This document shows, one piece after another, positions 24,601 to 34,188 of a DNA stretch of 64,000 nt. Every line of letters begins with the position of its first letter. Within the stretch, counting starts at the first letter, position 1. Location: assembly GCA_030248215.1 (NCBI GenBank), contig JASANG010003379.1:124001-188000 (forward strand), read 5' to 3'. Below the pieces are notes generated by a model. It ran no database searches, was not told where the DNA came from, and saw only the letters and a list, made by a program, of their open reading frames with translations. Source of the DNA: Enoplolaimus lenunculus (Eukaryota > Nematoda > Enoplea > Enoplida > Thoracostomopsidae). The position numbers and the translations under genes are program-made.

Positions 24601-26013
24601 GTCAAACATTTTGTTGTGTTTTCAGGAGCATGGTCCGAGTGGGGAAGCTGGACGTTGTGTAGCAGAACATGTGGCAAAAAGAGTGTCAAGTTTCGAAGGC
24701 GGGAATGCTTGGGTAAGAAATTTTGCAAATTTAATATCAAGCAGCTTAATTATACATCATATGCATTTTAAATTGAATGTATGTTGCATGGTGGACAATG
24801 CTTCGGTACTTGTTTGTACCTACACTTCCTCCACAAGATTTGCACAAAAAGTACGTGTAAGCTTAAACCTAAATTTAAGCATTAGCTTAGGTATGATAAC
24901 TCTGAGTTATGCCAGCATCGAAAAATTTTGAAAACTGTGCTGGCAATGTATACAAGAACCCTTGTTGCAAAGAGATGAGTGTGGCATGTTGGTTAGGCTA
25001 ACGTGTATTTGCACCATTCATTTAATATTGATATATAATTAGTATACTATGAATGTTCTGTCATTTTCCAGGTACCTCTGCTTGCTCTGGCCGAAAAGTT
25101 TCGTTCGCCAACTGCAGGCTCAAATCATGTACGCAAACTCGAAAACAAAAGCGAACGTTTTATGTCAGTCGAAAGCAAAGAGGTATTTCGCAACGCGGTC
25201 TAGTTGTTTCTGTGCTATTATACGCATTTGAAAATACGATTCCTAGTCTCCAAGATTAGCTAGTTACGAAACAAGCATCACTTGTAACAGCATCTGTTCT
25301 GCGAGAGCTTTCAATGCGAGCGTATTCAAAGTATTGATTTGGTTTTGTTTTTAAATATTCGCATCACCGCAAACATTGAAAACGCCACTTTTTTAATTGA
25401 CCGTAGCCCGAAATGTTTATCAGTAGAACACACATTAATCCACGTTTAGGTTACTTTTGCCAGTCAAGATAGCACCTACAAAATTAATCCTTTTCGAAAT
25501 AGTTTACTGCAACAATTATTCGCTTAAAACAGTTACACTTTGCGTTCGCTTCGACTTTCAACGTTTTATGCAAAAAACTTTAATTTTAAACATGCGTGAT
25601 TATAAAATTCTGTTTCAGCGCTAGCTAAGTCATTTCGTCGAAGTGACAACCGACGTGCAACGAAACGATCATCAACGCTTGGATCACGTGCGGCGACAGA
25701 ACTCGCAGCGGCTGTTGTATCCCGTCGAGATGATCTAACCGGATACAAAGACGACCAACAAAGCTCAATGGAAGACAGCGGCGATTCTAGCGTAGTTATT
25801 GCAACGTGGTCTTCATGGACACATTGGAGTCGATGTAATACTCGGTTTCGGTGTGGTCGAGGAACTACAATTCGGCGACGGGTGTGTGAATTGCGACAAC
25901 AAAACGTTAGCACCAAGGAAGCATTTAGTTCAACTAGAAAACGGTCGTCAAAAAATGAATGTGATAGCGGACGCCGGTTGAGTCAAAAACGAAAATGCTA
26001 TAAGCCTTGTTAG
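699..26013 (+). CDS. ADAMTS-type secreted metalloprotease, 3' part (16 exons)
   Basis: Exons placed by splice sites, phase and homology: 699-833, 1378-1555, 3354-3446, 3839-4041, 4551-4614, 5248-5356, 15015-15139, 18457-18595, 19519-19566, 19835-20068, 20580-20886, 21475-21584, 22726-23184, 24626-24712, 25072-25182 and 25619-26013. All junctions agree in phase. The end of 19519-19566 is the least certain, because the join leaves that TSR two residues short. Family members are secreted zinc proteases that cut extracellular matrix and use their TSRs to bind it. Here the order is catalytic-domain end, disintegrin-like, TSR1, Cys-rich, then six TSRs. The HExxHxxG helix itself is not in the window, so the gene starts further left. 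An acidic linker ending in RRKRG stands where a spacer of about 120 residues is usual. Nematode relatives are GON-1 and ADT-1/2/3; I cannot say which is orthologous. Confidence 0.88.
2013..2679. repeat. Foldback element with three 176-bp tandem units
   Basis: The ends are inverted copies of ATTGAGCGAAGCTCG. Inside, after a run of GTCCGTCT repeats (about 2080-2105), a unit of about 176 bp is repeated roughly three times between 2112 and 2640. Each unit contains TAATTTGCATATTA, then GCCTAAATTAGGAC, then CACTAAAGGGTTTT. The units differ by several substitutions, so the array is not recent. It lies in the intron between 1555 and 3354. No coding capacity is seen. Confidence 0.6.
4636..4795. repeat. 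Dispersed repeat (CCCCCTAGAAAGTTTTCA family)
   Basis: This stretch is the reverse-strand relative of sequences at 10,800-11,060 and 11,625-11,745. They share the core complementary to TTTTCAGCCTTGCTTGTAAG and TTCTAGGGGG. The boundaries are not sharp, and no terminal repeats or target duplication were recognised. It lies in the ADAMTS intron between 4614 and 5248. Confidence 0.4.
6350..9709 (-). CDS. Atypical dual-specificity phosphatase (DUSP14/18/21-like) with long tail
   Basis: Two exons on the minus strand, 9709-9475 and 8190-6350, join in phase 1 (GTAAGT donor, TTTCACAG acceptor) to give about 691 residues. Exon 1 carries the first part of the DUSP fold (VSRITRVTDCLFVCG, then ITTVINVTLQE). 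Exon 2 begins at the general acid Asp (EDKPSADI, D80) and has the P-loop VYCGAGVSRSA with Cys111 and Arg117. It continues with MSLRDAYYHLHSLRPIVRPN, then STVKMV and IPDVY, the conserved end of DUSP14/18/21. The usual His before the catalytic Cys is Tyr here. Family members dephosphorylate Ser/Thr and Tyr in the cytosol, DUSP14 acting on MAPK and TAB1. The vertebrate proteins have about 190 residues. This one adds about 500 Ser/Thr-rich, then Gly-rich, residues ending SSSYIF. The gene sits wholly inside an ADAMTS intron on the opposite strand. Confidence 0.88.
8816..9030. repeat. MITE A, long inverted repeat with GAGTCAAATT motifs
   Basis: The ends are CTACACTGCAAAAAATG and its near-perfect inverse. 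The whole element folds on itself: the two halves each carry GTGAGTCAAATTGACTC, CCGAAATAGGCT and ACACAAACTGAGTCAAATTC in opposite order. It lies in the single intron of the phosphatase gene. A shorter copy is at 14,645-14,798. The family was not identified. Confidence 0.7.
10800..11745 (+). repeat. Dispersed repeat copies, including a tandem duplication
   Basis: A block with GATGGGCATACAAGGGTTCT, GACTTTTACAAGCAAGG and GAAAATTTTCTAGG occurs at about 10,860-10,960 and again about 129 bp further on at about 10,989-11,070, nearly identical. A more diverged copy is at 11,625-11,745. The family also occurs reversed at 4,636-4,795. No terminal repeats were resolved. Confidence 0.5.
12372..12587. repeat. 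Perfect 36-bp tandem repeat, six copies
   Basis: Six identical head-to-tail copies of a 36-bp unit that begins AAATGTTGCGATGCAGC. Each unit ends with the inverted repeat TTTGTTCG-GTTTA-CGAACAAA, so every copy or copy junction can form an 8-bp hairpin with a 5-base loop. Because 36 is a multiple of three, several frames stay open on both strands. Those frames are by-products of the repeat and are not called as genes. The lack of any difference between copies points to recent expansion or homogenisation. Confidence 0.95.
14330..14575 (+). mobile_element. tRNA-derived SINE copy
   Basis: The copy matches the reverse complement of 24,240-24,485 over about 240 bp. It runs from the CTATGAGCAAATACAATTAAT segment through CACTGTGAGCAGTGTTTAACAA to a tRNA-like part (AAGCTCCTATAGCTGAGTTA as A box, then GACTGGGGATCGAAA as a decayed B box). 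It ends in TCATATGAAATTGAAAATAT. A pol III promoter of tRNA type is inferred. A partial third copy with the same tRNA-like core is at about 14,850-14,960. Confidence 0.65.
14645..14798. repeat. MITE A, shortened copy
   Basis: It has the same ends as the element at 8,816-9,030 (ACACTGCAAAAATTG against CACCATTTTTTGCCGTGT) and the same internal motifs GAGTCAAATTGACTC and CCGAAATAGGCT. It lacks about 60 bp of the centre. It sits between two SINE-like copies in ADAMTS intron 6. Confidence 0.65.
14850..14960 (+). mobile_element. Partial tRNA-derived SINE copy
   Basis: It shares the order of the neighbouring SINE: GAGAGTCTCTTCGAGCTTGAGCGTCAAACTC, a decayed A box (CTTATAGTCTAGCAGTACGC), then CGAGAGCTCAGGGCTTCGATTT at the B-box place. 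It is more diverged than the copies at 14,330 and 24,240. Confidence 0.4.
15634..18086 (-). mobile_element. Solo LTR of a relative of the 31.5-52.9 kb retrotransposon
   Basis: This is an old LTR fossil. Its plus-strand ends, TATAAG and CTACA, match those of the LTRs at 31,493 and 50,280 (TATAAG and TGTACA). Length is about 2.45 kb against 2.65 kb. It is flanked by CTTGC (15,629-15,633) and CATGC (18,087-18,091), a 5-bp target duplication with one difference. It has the same layout: a GC-rich part, a PAM2 ORF on the minus strand at the same relative place, then an AT-rich part. Overall nucleotide similarity is low, so it belongs to a different subfamily. It lies in the ADAMTS intron between 15,139 and 18,457. 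Confidence 0.6.
16575..16790 (-). CDS. PAM2-motif small ORF in the solo LTR
   Basis: An open frame of 71 codons on the minus strand, starting MDQSTRDSPPRTPPPTKS. It contains ARLNPLAEEFRPATPEG, which fits the PAM2 consensus (Leu-Asn-x-x-Ala-x-x-Phe-x-Pro) that binds the MLLE domain of poly(A)-binding protein. Downstream, QWAASPPAREEVAAWE aligns with RWVASHLTPEVEAELE of the LTR ORFs at 32,542 and 51,330. It sits about 1.3 kb from the LTR 5' end, as they do. Most residues differ from those copies, yet the PAM2 core positions are kept. That argues for long selection on the motif before this copy became a relic. Confidence 0.55.
   Translation of the reverse strand: MDQSTRDSPPRTPPPTKSASSTSETIPVSPRTSARLNPLAEEFRPATPEGGQWAASPPAREEVAAWETTLQ
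18728..19068. repeat. MITE B (CTCTAAAAACTTAAACT ends)
   Basis: About 340 bp with inverted ends CTCTAAAAACTTAAACTTAA and AGTTTAAGTTTTTAGAGAG. It is filled with AACTTAAAC-type words in both directions. The copy at 23,594-23,940 is the same element in the opposite orientation. Both lie in ADAMTS introns. No coding capacity is seen and the superfamily was not determined. Confidence 0.7.
22004..22438. repeat. MITE C (TGTAGTG ends, AAGAGGGGG motif)
   Basis: The inverted ends are TGTAGTGCCCTGATTAAGAG and CTCTTATTTGGGTCACTACA. Internal words include TACGGACTCCTAT and GACTCAAAATGGG. A partial copy with the right-hand half is at 53,333-53,458. A TA dinucleotide flanks each end, but this is too short to prove a target duplication. 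Confidence 0.6.
23594..23940. repeat. MITE B, second copy, inverted
   Basis: It starts CTCTCTAAAAACTTAAACT and ends AAGTTTAAGTTTTTAGAGAG. Read on the minus strand it matches 18,728-19,068 throughout, with scattered substitutions and small length changes. It lies in the ADAMTS intron between 23,184 and 24,626. Confidence 0.7.
24044..24230. repeat. TTAGGC-bearing MITE D
   Basis: It begins GGCCCATGTTACTTTAAGGG and ends AAAAGTAACATTGACC. The interior has GTCCAGGTTTCTGG, a run of GCTTAGGCTTAGGC-type repeats and TTAATCTACTGTTACGCCCC. It is a close relative of 26,136-26,355 and, reversed, of 59,726-59,907. No target duplication was recognised at this copy. Confidence 0.6.
24240..24485 (-). mobile_element. 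tRNA-derived SINE copy
   Basis: Read on the minus strand, it has a good A box (TAGCTCAGTGGTCATCGC) and B box (GTGGTTCGAATCGTACC), preceded by CACTGTGAGCAGTGTTTAACAA and followed by TCATATGAAATTGAAAATAT. The bases that should pair in an acceptor stem do not match, so this is a SINE head and not a working tRNA gene. It is the best-preserved of the three copies in the window. Confidence 0.7.
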
Positions 26014-26135
26014 ATGCGAGCTGTACAGAAACACTGAGGGGAAAGCTGGTAGAATACGAGTTCAGAGTCAGGTTTTGATTTGAGGCAAAACTGTGTTCGC
26101 CAGGTCGCGCATATCGTGAATACTATATGGACATC

Positions 26136-26355
26136 GGCCAATGTTACTTTAAGGGCCGTCCAGGTTTCCGGTAGGTCTATAAAAGAGTGGGTTTACATTC
26201 TAGATTACATGTTTTGCTTAGGCTTAGGCTGAGGCTTAGGCTTAAGCTTAGGAGCACATTTTTGCAACGCTTAGGCGTAGGCTTAGGCATAGGAATACGG
26301 TTAATCTACTGCTACACCCCTTAAAGTAACAACGCCCCTTTAAGTAACATTGGCC
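26136..26355. repeat. TTAGGC-bearing MITE D with 8-bp target duplication
   Basis: The ends are GGCCAATGTTACTTTAAGGG and its inverse. It is flanked by TGGACATC on both sides (26,128-26,135 and 26,356-26,363), an 8-bp duplication as made by hAT-type transposases. The interior carries several GCTTAGGCTTAGGC runs. It sits 122 bp after the ADAMTS stop codon, probably in or near the 3' untranslated region. Confidence 0.8.
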
Positions 26356-26363
26356 TGGACATC

Positions 26364-29300
26364 TATAAAGCAGTGTTTTTAAAACATAAACGAAGCGGGA
26401 AAGCCGTTAAACAGTGGATGAAATTCGAATGGTGATTGTAATACATGTATAAAAAGTCACTGAAAGTTGATAAAACTAAATTATTGGAATGTCTAAAAAA
26501 TCATTTTGTTAAAATGCAGGGCCGAAAAAACAGCGGAGAGTTCCCCAACGTCCAGGGTGGGTGCCCTTAGCATAGATGTGAATACAGAATTTATCGATGT
26601 TTGATCAAAGGTTGTCTGAGAACACGCTTGTGTTGTTTGATAGTTGCGGGGACACCGTTCCAAAAACCGTTTCAGACAAAAGCTGCAAAATGATGGATCT
26701 ACAAAGCGATGCCATCTTTAAAATGAATAAAACTTTGCGCAGCGCGAAATGTTTTTGGCAATTTATTTCAAAGTAACTAAACAAACAGCATATATTCTTG
26801 GTAAAACCTTTACAATCTTTAGGTATACGCTCCAACCAGCGGAGACAACGCACGGCACACCAAATTCAAAAGTTTCAAATTCCAGTGTAAAAATACCTGA
26901 TTTAAATCTGGATCCGGATAGTGAAAAAGTTCCGGAACCGGAATTCCGGTTGTACGCTGATCACGGTGCAACCGGACGTCTGTCTCTGGCGCCGACAGAA
27001 AATCGGCCTCCGGTAGAATTTTTTGCGGAAGTCGTCAATTTCGGTAGTGAAATTTTGTAGTTTTAAAAAATTTATTTGTGGCGCGTTTCGTTTTAACTTT
27101 GGCACAATTTTGAGGAAAAAATTGCCGAGATTTCCATAAAATAGTCATAAAACTAAACGATTTAACCAACATCATTTATAGATATTTATAAAATTAGCAA
27201 AGTTACATCATTTTTTCGCATCACCTCCGGCTCCGGCTGATTTTGTAAGAATCCAATATTTTTCACCTCCGGTTGCGCCCTGATTTTTTCTATCCGTTTA
27301 CACCTTGACAAATTGTTAAAAATTGTTCATAAGCTTTGTTTTTAAGAGGGATTGTGCAATTAACACTCGTAAAAGTGATAAAATGGCTTTAAAATGAATT
27401 TTTCTGTAACAAGTGTTTTTTGTTTTCCGGTTCCGATACTTTTAACTTTCCGGTTCCGGTATTTTATTGTAACGGTTGCACCCTGCCTCAAATAGGCGGG
27501 CAGAAACATAATCATTTTTGAAACTTTATCCTATGTATTGAACAGAGCCGGAACGTTTTTCTGCGGAACCTCCGCCAAACATTCTACCGGAGGTCGATTT
27601 TCTGCCGGAGCCGGAGACAGATGTTCGGTTATCCGTGATGTAAACGAATAATGGAAACGGGTAGTGATCAAAATGAACGAAACGGAAATTGGTTGGAAAT
27701 ACTTGTGTGAAAAACTTGATTGCAGCTTTTGTCTGAGAACGGATAATAAGAATAGCGAAATCGTAATAACGAAAAACAAATATATTTAAGTATTGCCAAT
27801 TTTGCTTTTAAGGGCTGTAACAGCAGATTAAGCGTCTTTCTTAACATAATTTCGTATACATCTCGCAATTCGCTATCCGTTTCCGTTATTTGCCTAATCA
27901 CAATATATCTCGTAATTCTCCATCCGTTTCCGTTATTTTTACTATCTGTTACACCCCGGCTGATTATTAACTTTTTAGCATAAAAATAATGGAATTCGGT
28001 ATTTCTATAGCCAAAACGGACTGCAAATTTCAGTAATAACTTGTACATGGTACAACCAGAGGTCTGCCTCCGGCTCCGGTAGAAAATCGACCCCCAGCTT
28101 CGATAGAATTTTTGCCGGAGGTTCCGGCCATTTTAGTAGTGAAATTTTGCATAGTTTTACAAATTTTATCTGTTTGGCTCGATTCGTTTTAACGTTTGGC
28201 ACCATTTTGAGAAAAGAATTACCGAGATTTCGAAAAAATAAGCACAAAACTAAAGACTTAACAACATTACAGAGCTAAATTTAACTAATTAAACATTTTC
28301 TCTAGCAAAATTTCGCCTAACCTCAAGCTCCGGCAAGTTTCGTTGATCTCCAGTTCCGGTATTATTCAACTCCAGTTGCACGTTGGTTGCTAGCTAGTAT
28401 ATATTGAACAGTGTAACCGGACATCCATTTCCGGTAAAAATCTGTGTCCGTTTCCGTTGTGGAAATAACGAAACTGTTATTTTGACGTTCAAAATTGGCT
28501 ACAAACCACGTAATATATAGCAACTTTTCTTTACAGATATGCTGTAATTAATCGAAATGAAATAAAAATTGCGAAATTCATCCAAAATGTTAAAAATCTC
28601 GATGCATCCGCTATTTTTTCTTTAAAATTTAGGAATCCCAGTGACCATCTGCTCGCCTGAATTATGATGGCAGAAACGTAATCATCTTTAAAACTTTTAT
28701 ACTTCAATTTCCGTTTGTGGGTCCGGTTACTTCCTTTAGAGCAACGTACATCCTTTAGAGCAACAAGTTAAAACAAGTGCTTAATGAACGAAAATTGAGG
28801 TTCGGAAACCAGGGTGTAAACGGTTAGCGAAATTAATAGAAACAGAAACAGATTGTGATCAAAACAACGGAAACGCAAGCGGAAACGGAAAAGGGATACA
28901 GAAGTACAAAAATTTCCAAAATGTATTATTTTTCTGTCAACACAATTGAGGCGTGCATATATTCACCGGTGTTTCTTAAATTTTAATGAAAAAATAGCTG
29001 ATGCATCAAATTTTTTAAGAATTTGGATGATTTTCGTAATTTATATTTCATTTGGAATTACTTCAGCCTCTTTAATGAAAAATTGCGAGATATATACGTG
29101 CTTTATATATAACTAATTTTTAACGTAAAATAACATAATTTCTGATATTTCTATAACGGAAACGGAAACGGAAATAGACACCGATTTTTATCGGGAACGA
29201 AAATGGATATCCAGAGACACCTGTTGGGAACTCAAAAACCACACAAATTCGAGTTTCGGTTATAGGGAGTAGAAAATATAATTTCGGATACCCAATGGAT

Positions 29301-30105
29301 ATCCGATGTCCGGATAAATATCCGACAAGAATTGTCCACTGTTCCGTTATTTTTATCACTATCGGTTTCAGTTATTGTCACTATCCGTTTACACCCTGAT
29401 ATATTATTATAAATCGTTCATAAGTTTCCTTTTTAAGAAATCTGTGCAATTATTAACGTTTTCAAAATTGACGCATAGGTAGAAATCATATTTTATGAAA
29501 ATTCGAAAACGAAAAATTTTTTAACGAAATTGCATTCCAAAAATTGTGTTGCAGGCGGATATATTTTAGCATAATGCCGAATATATCATTTTTATATGAT
29601 ACAGCATTAGCAATAGTTCTACTATATATTCGTTTCCGGTAAAAATCTACGCTGCTTCCGTTATAGAAATAACGGAAATTCTGTTATTTTTACTTTTAAA
29701 ATTAGTTATAAATCACGATTATGAAAATCGTCCAAAATCTTACAAATTTCGATGCATCCGCTATTTTTTCTTTAAAATTTTTGAAAGCCTTGTGAATTCT
29801 TGCACGCCCCAATTGTGTTGGCTGAAAAATGAAACATCTTTGAAACTTTATACTTAAATATCCCCGCGATTTTTGTCACCGCCCTCGGGCGGTAACTTCT
29901 GTATTTGCTCGCGGCAACGTTCCAAGGAATATGTGTTGTATATACAAAACAATGTTTTTGAAAACCTATAGAAAATTTTGAGCTAGAATTTAACGTTTAA
30001 AAATGCCCTATTTTTGTCATTGTTTACGTGTATATGTCTAGCAGGCAAGTTTCGTACGGTCATATTCCAGAGTGTAACAAGATATCCATTTCCGTTTCCG
30101 GTAAA
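26364..30105. other. Repeat-dense intergenic region, no gene seen
   Basis: No exon or ORF with a family motif was found on either strand. The stretch holds several diverged copies of a repeat with GCCTCCGGTAGAATTTTT and TTTCGGTAGTGAAATTTTG (about 26,975-27,120 and 28,060-28,220; reversed at 27,540-27,620; another at 15,505-15,580). Interspersed are words such as CTATCCGTTTACACCCTG and GGAAACGGAAACGG. A candidate poly(A) signal AATAAA for the ADAMTS gene is at 26,726-26,731, but it is distant and unproven. Confidence 0.5.
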
Positions 30106-30119
30106 AATCGGTGTCCGCT

Positions 30120-30475
30120 AACGGAAGTTCTAGGACAGCCGGGACAACGGGACAGCTGGGACAACGGGACAGCTGGGACACCGGGAAAGCTGGGACAACG
30201 GAACAGCCAGGACGACGCGACAGTTAGGACAACGGGACAGCCGGACAGTGCGACAGCCGGGACAGCTAGGACAGCTGGAACAGCTGGAAAAACGGGGACA
30301 GCTGGAACAGCTAGGACAACGGGGACAGCTGGGACAGCGAGGACAGCTGAGATAGCTGGGACAGCGGGAACAGCCGTGACAGCGGGGACAGCGGAGACAG
30401 CCGGGACAACGAGACTGCTGGGTCCTGGAACAGTGGAAGAGCCTGGACAGTGGGACAGCCGAGACAGTGGGACAA
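30120..30475. repeat. Minisatellite of about 9 bp (GGGACAGCN)
   Basis: Roughly 38 imperfect tandem copies of a 9-bp unit (GGGACAGCT, GGGACAACG and similar). Both strands stay open for long stretches and would read Gly-Thr-Ala or Ala-Val-Pro repeats. I regard these frames as products of the repeat, not genes. Degenerate CCTAAG words follow at 30,480-30,570. Confidence 0.8.
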
Positions 30476-31492
30476 CGGGGCTAAACTTAAACCTAAGGCG
30501 TAAGCCTAAACCTAGACCAATACGTAAGCCTACGTCTACGACAAGCCTAAGCCTACGCTCTAGGTCTAAGCCAAAGCTTTGAAGCCTGAACCTTGTGAAT
30601 AGTTCGTGATTTCGGTTAAGGGTTGAAACCACCAACTCAGCGTTCAGGTCCGTATTCCAATGACGCTTATATCGCTCTGATTCAATAAATGCAGTCGTTT
30701 TCCCTTTTATTCCCTCCAACACCGTGTTAAAGCTATATTTCAGTAAAGCACAAGTACCGAGTACACAAGTAAACGAGTAAAAATGCTTATGCTGCCGACC
30801 TTATGTTCTCCGAATGTGCCGAAAGTTCCTTTGTTTAGGTGCTTTCCGCACGTCAACTACGATATACTTAACCCTGTTGTTCCACTAAGTCACAAGCTCA
30901 CACCGTACAAAACAAATGCAAACGTAACGTGACGACTCCGTAACTCTGTAAATCCCCAAATAACCGTAAAATTCCCAAGTAAATCCCAAGTCCTACAGCC
31001 GAAATTAGCCCCGCTAGAATCGACCTATCCCAAGTAAACTCCAAGTAAAATCCCAAGATCCCCGCTAACACATACCCCAAGTATCCCCAAATTCTCCTGG
31101 TACTGCCCGAAGGCTCCGCGCTATGCGCTTTTAAAACGATTCCTTGATTATGCTGTTTTCACCGTACTCACATTGGAGCTACCGTGACACCGTTCCAGTT
31201 ATAAACCTATTCGCCGAAGTCCCCCGAGACACTACTATGCAAACTAACTCTTATAACCGCAAACAATAAGCCCAATTCCGCTAAGTAAACTCGCAAGTAA
31301 AAAGCTGCCGCATTGTAAGTTGTCAAAAGCAATAATGATTATGGAGGCTGGCTACCCCAGCCCCCATATGTGGTTAATTTGCATAGATTTGAGTGTCCCG
31401 GGTGTCTCAGGCGCCTTAGGGACACTCACATTTGCCATTAGAACAACACATACAACGACAACAACATATATTACCCCCCGACCCCTAGCTAT
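30476..31492. other. Non-coding stretch left of the retrotransposon
   Basis: It holds degenerate TTAGGC-type words to about 30,570, then a loose array of CAAGTAAA and CCCAAGT words at about 30,750-31,090. No gene is supported. The sequence next to the LTR (ending TAGCTAT) does not match the sequence right of the other LTR (GATTTG), so no target duplication is seen. Confidence 0.5.
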
Positions 31493-34174
31493 TATAAGTC
31501 TGAAAGTTTTATGGCCGCCTATCCTCGGCAACTTTTGACCTATGATGGAAAATTAGATAGCTCTCTTTCAGTTTTACGGTGTCCCGTGACTGGGATAGGT
31601 AAGTCCGAAGGTCACCAACACGAGAGAGTTACGTGGATTCCAACATGAAGGTCTCCCGGCCTGAGCTATATCGCCACTCATGTGCGCTCTGAGCAAACAA
31701 CTCCGCCCAGTCTAAGAGTAACTAACCAAAGTGGCTAAGTTTAGTCAACAGCCCTAAGCCTCAGCGTAGCCACAAGCCGCTAATGCTCAGAATCGCCCAT
31801 GGACAACGATGCAACCAGGCCGTCACAACGGTGGATGGAACCTGACTAGAGAAAGCACCTGTCACCAAGCTAGGTGACAACGGGTAAAATTAGATAACAG
31901 CGAGCTAAACAGGCTTAGCAAGCTGTTAAAGAATTTCGGCTCGCACTGATCATAACGTATTGGCACAATATCGCAAATTTAGGTAAAACGCGTACGCTTT
32001 GCTAATTATAATCGGCTTCAACATTCATAAACTATGCATCAGCTGGGTAAAATTTTCAATACTATTTCCGTTTCGACTGCGGTCTACTTGCTAAATCAAT
32101 AAAATACCCTTAATATTCAACCAGCACCAATTCACTTCAGGGCTAAAATACGTACTCCATATTGCTTATGCACGCTAAGCAATGTATTTGCGCGACCCGC
32201 GGGTGACTAGACCAGCACTCAGGAAGCCAAGAAAAAGGCGGGTCGACCCAGCGGAGACATCAGAAAAGCGAGACTTGGAAAATAAGAACGAAATTTAGAA
32301 ACTGAGTACAGACTAGTCTGAAATGAATTAGTGTAGCCTAATGTGTGTGATAAATGCTATATACAGAGGGAGCTAGGCTTAGGTCCCCACCATGCGGGTG
32401 GATCGCTTAAGCCTAAGCAACACGAAGCAGATGAATTATCAAATAACTAACAGGATTACTCGAGAATTACAAAATTTATTAGCAACTAACAAAACTTCAG
32501 AAAAAGATTTAGTACAGGTTACTAACTACAAACAAAATAAACTAATAAACCTGACTCAAAAACAGCATTACCCGTTGTGCATCCTGCGCGGCATTTCGCA
32601 ACTGCATTGCCTCCAATTCCGCCTCGACCTCCGGTGTCAGGTGAGAAGCCACCCACCTGGCTTCAGAGGTCGAGGGCTGAAACTCTGGCGCGTTCGGATT
32701 TAGGGGCGATGAGGCCCTGCTCGCCAATTGCTCTGCCATTCCTGAGTCAAGTTAACGTTACCACAAAATTTTACAATGGTTAATCAAAAAGTTAGCTGAA
32801 AAACAAACTATAATCATAACAACCTAAAGGGTAGCCTGAATTTCGGCAATCATTTGGTGAGCTACTACACTTTTGTACAGGGCCAGTAAAAACATACATG
32901 TGTAAATGTAAAATAATCTTACCACGACTTCCGGAATCGCATGCACCGGCCGCGGCAGGGGCCGGGCGTTCGGATTTGCCCTCGAAAGTCCCGTCCACAA
33001 CTGTGACTCTGCCGTAGACCAGTTACACCAATCAAGACCGGTAGCCCACGACCAGTTCGATCGGGGCTGCGCTGCGCGCTTAAGTTCGTGAAACCTATGC
33101 ATAGCGTATGCCCTTTTACAAAGCGTAGCAACCACTTACTCTCCTCAACGCAGAAAGACAAACCGAAACTATCAAGAAACCGAGCTCGATTGGTGCTGCT
33201 TATGCACTACACAGAAAACAGAAAAATCGCTCTAAAACTCTAAGAAAATCCAACACACAATTTTCAACAATATCGTAACTGATAATCTATTTCTCTTTTC
33301 GGCAAAGTCACCAGAATCCAAAATTTTCCGGTTAAATTTGCATAACCGATTCTTATCCGATAATCCACCGAAAATCCGACGACCACAAACTTCAGAATTC
33401 CTACTCGAAAAATCTCCTCGAACACAATAACACACTACTCATGCATGAATCCTCAAAACAAAACCAACAATCTACGTAAAATTTAAAACACGTCACAAAA
33501 ACGCGGCACAAGCCAAACCACTACAATAACTATTCATTACTAGCTAGCTATCTATATATTTTTACAATTATTTTCAGGATTTCGTATAGGTTTTCATAGG
33601 TGCAGAATTCGAAAATTTAGACAGAATACAGCATTTTCTAACCATTTCTATCAAATTCAGCACCTTTCACAACCTTTTACAAAGTTTTACACCATATACA
33701 TCTGAATTAAGCCAAATTCAGATCAAGACAATTTTCCGTAAAATTCACATCTTTTACAACAACCAATCCAGACCTGAAAACATTTATATCCCGTTCAGAT
33801 TCGTTGAATATGAATAGTTTGCAACTCTTTCTATACATATTGAGCTGCGGAAGCCTCCACAGCTCACCCAGGACCAATCTGCAATGTTTATACTTTTTGA
33901 AACTTTAAGCAGATTTTGAATCTGTGCACATACCCACGCAGCAACTCTCCAGAGCACCGATACTTCAAGGGCTGCTCTTTCCAGCTCAGAACCTTCCGAA
34001 CCAAGGCTGTGTCTGCCGACACCAGCCCGTTCGGGGTCTCTCCGCCAAGATCTTGACCCAAAAATTTCCGTGCAGCCCGAAAGCTCACACATTCACACCA
34101 GAAATGTGATCCCAGCTACTATAACCTAACTTCTACTAAGATTCAGAGGCGCTGGGTGCGGTGACATCTGTACA
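31493..34174 (-). repeat. 3' LTR of the retrotransposon
   Basis: It pairs with 50,280-52,920. Shared ends on the plus strand are TATAAGTCTGAAAG and GTGACATCTGTACA, so in element orientation the LTR runs from TGTACA to TTATA. Its first ~330 bp and last ~630 bp on the plus strand are almost the same as in the other LTR. The part between about 33,060 and 33,530 is strongly diverged. A TATA-like CTATATATTT occurs near 33,550, in the well-conserved part, as a candidate minus-strand promoter. It contains the small PAM2 ORF at 32,542-32,739. Confidence 0.93.
32542..32739 (-). CDS. PAM2-motif small ORF in the 3' LTR
   Basis: 65 codons on the minus strand, with SPLNPNAPEFQPSTS at residues 11-25, a textbook PAM2 motif. 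The ORF in the other LTR (51,330-51,527) has the same first 50 residues, although about ten bases differ over that stretch; all ten differences are silent. Only residues 51-56 vary. A GTAATG splice-donor-like site is kept after codon 56 in both. In the 3' LTR the ORF would not normally be part of the mRNA body ahead of gag. The copy in the 5' LTR is the one placed to be translated. Confidence 0.75.
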   Translation of the reverse strand: MAEQLASRASSPLNPNAPEFQPSTSEARWVASHLTPEVEAELEAMQLRNAAQDAQRVMLFLSQVY

Positions 34175-34188
34175 TCCCCCTTTCTTTT
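34175..34188 (-). other. Polypurine tract
   Basis: AAAAGAAAGGGGGA on the minus strand lies directly against the TGTACA start of the 3' LTR. This is the normal place and composition for the plus-strand primer of LTR-element reverse transcription. Confidence 0.9.

Larger units (their letters stand above)
19519..26013 (+). other. ADAMTS exons 9-16: TSR2 to TSR7 and stop
   Basis: Six TSRs are read from the W-x2-W, CSxTCG and terminal Cys patterns. TSR2 is EWSEWSEWSDCSRRCG in exons 19519-19566 and 19835-20068. TSR3 is LWSSWSRWTTCSVTCGSG, across to exon 20580-20886. TSR4 is TWSIWSNWSNCSVTCGLG, across to 21475-21584. TSR5 is RWSHWSTWTSCSVSCGRG in 22726-23184, followed by an Arg/Ser-rich linker. TSR6 is AWSEWGSWTLCSRTCGKK in 24626-24712 and 25072-25182. 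TSR7 is TWSSWTHWSRC in 25619-26013, ending KRKCYKPC and TAG. The WxxW motifs are C-mannosylation sites and CSxTC is an O-fucosylation site in the family. TSR7 has RFRCGRG in place of the usual CG loop and is the most divergent. Basic linkers between TSRs suggest heparan sulfate binding (inference). Confidence 0.85.

Noticed and set aside
30028-30722. Long frames on both strands (184 and 220 codons) with Gly-Thr-Ala or Ala-Val-Pro repeats
   Set aside because: They arise from the 9-bp minisatellite, whose length is a multiple of three.
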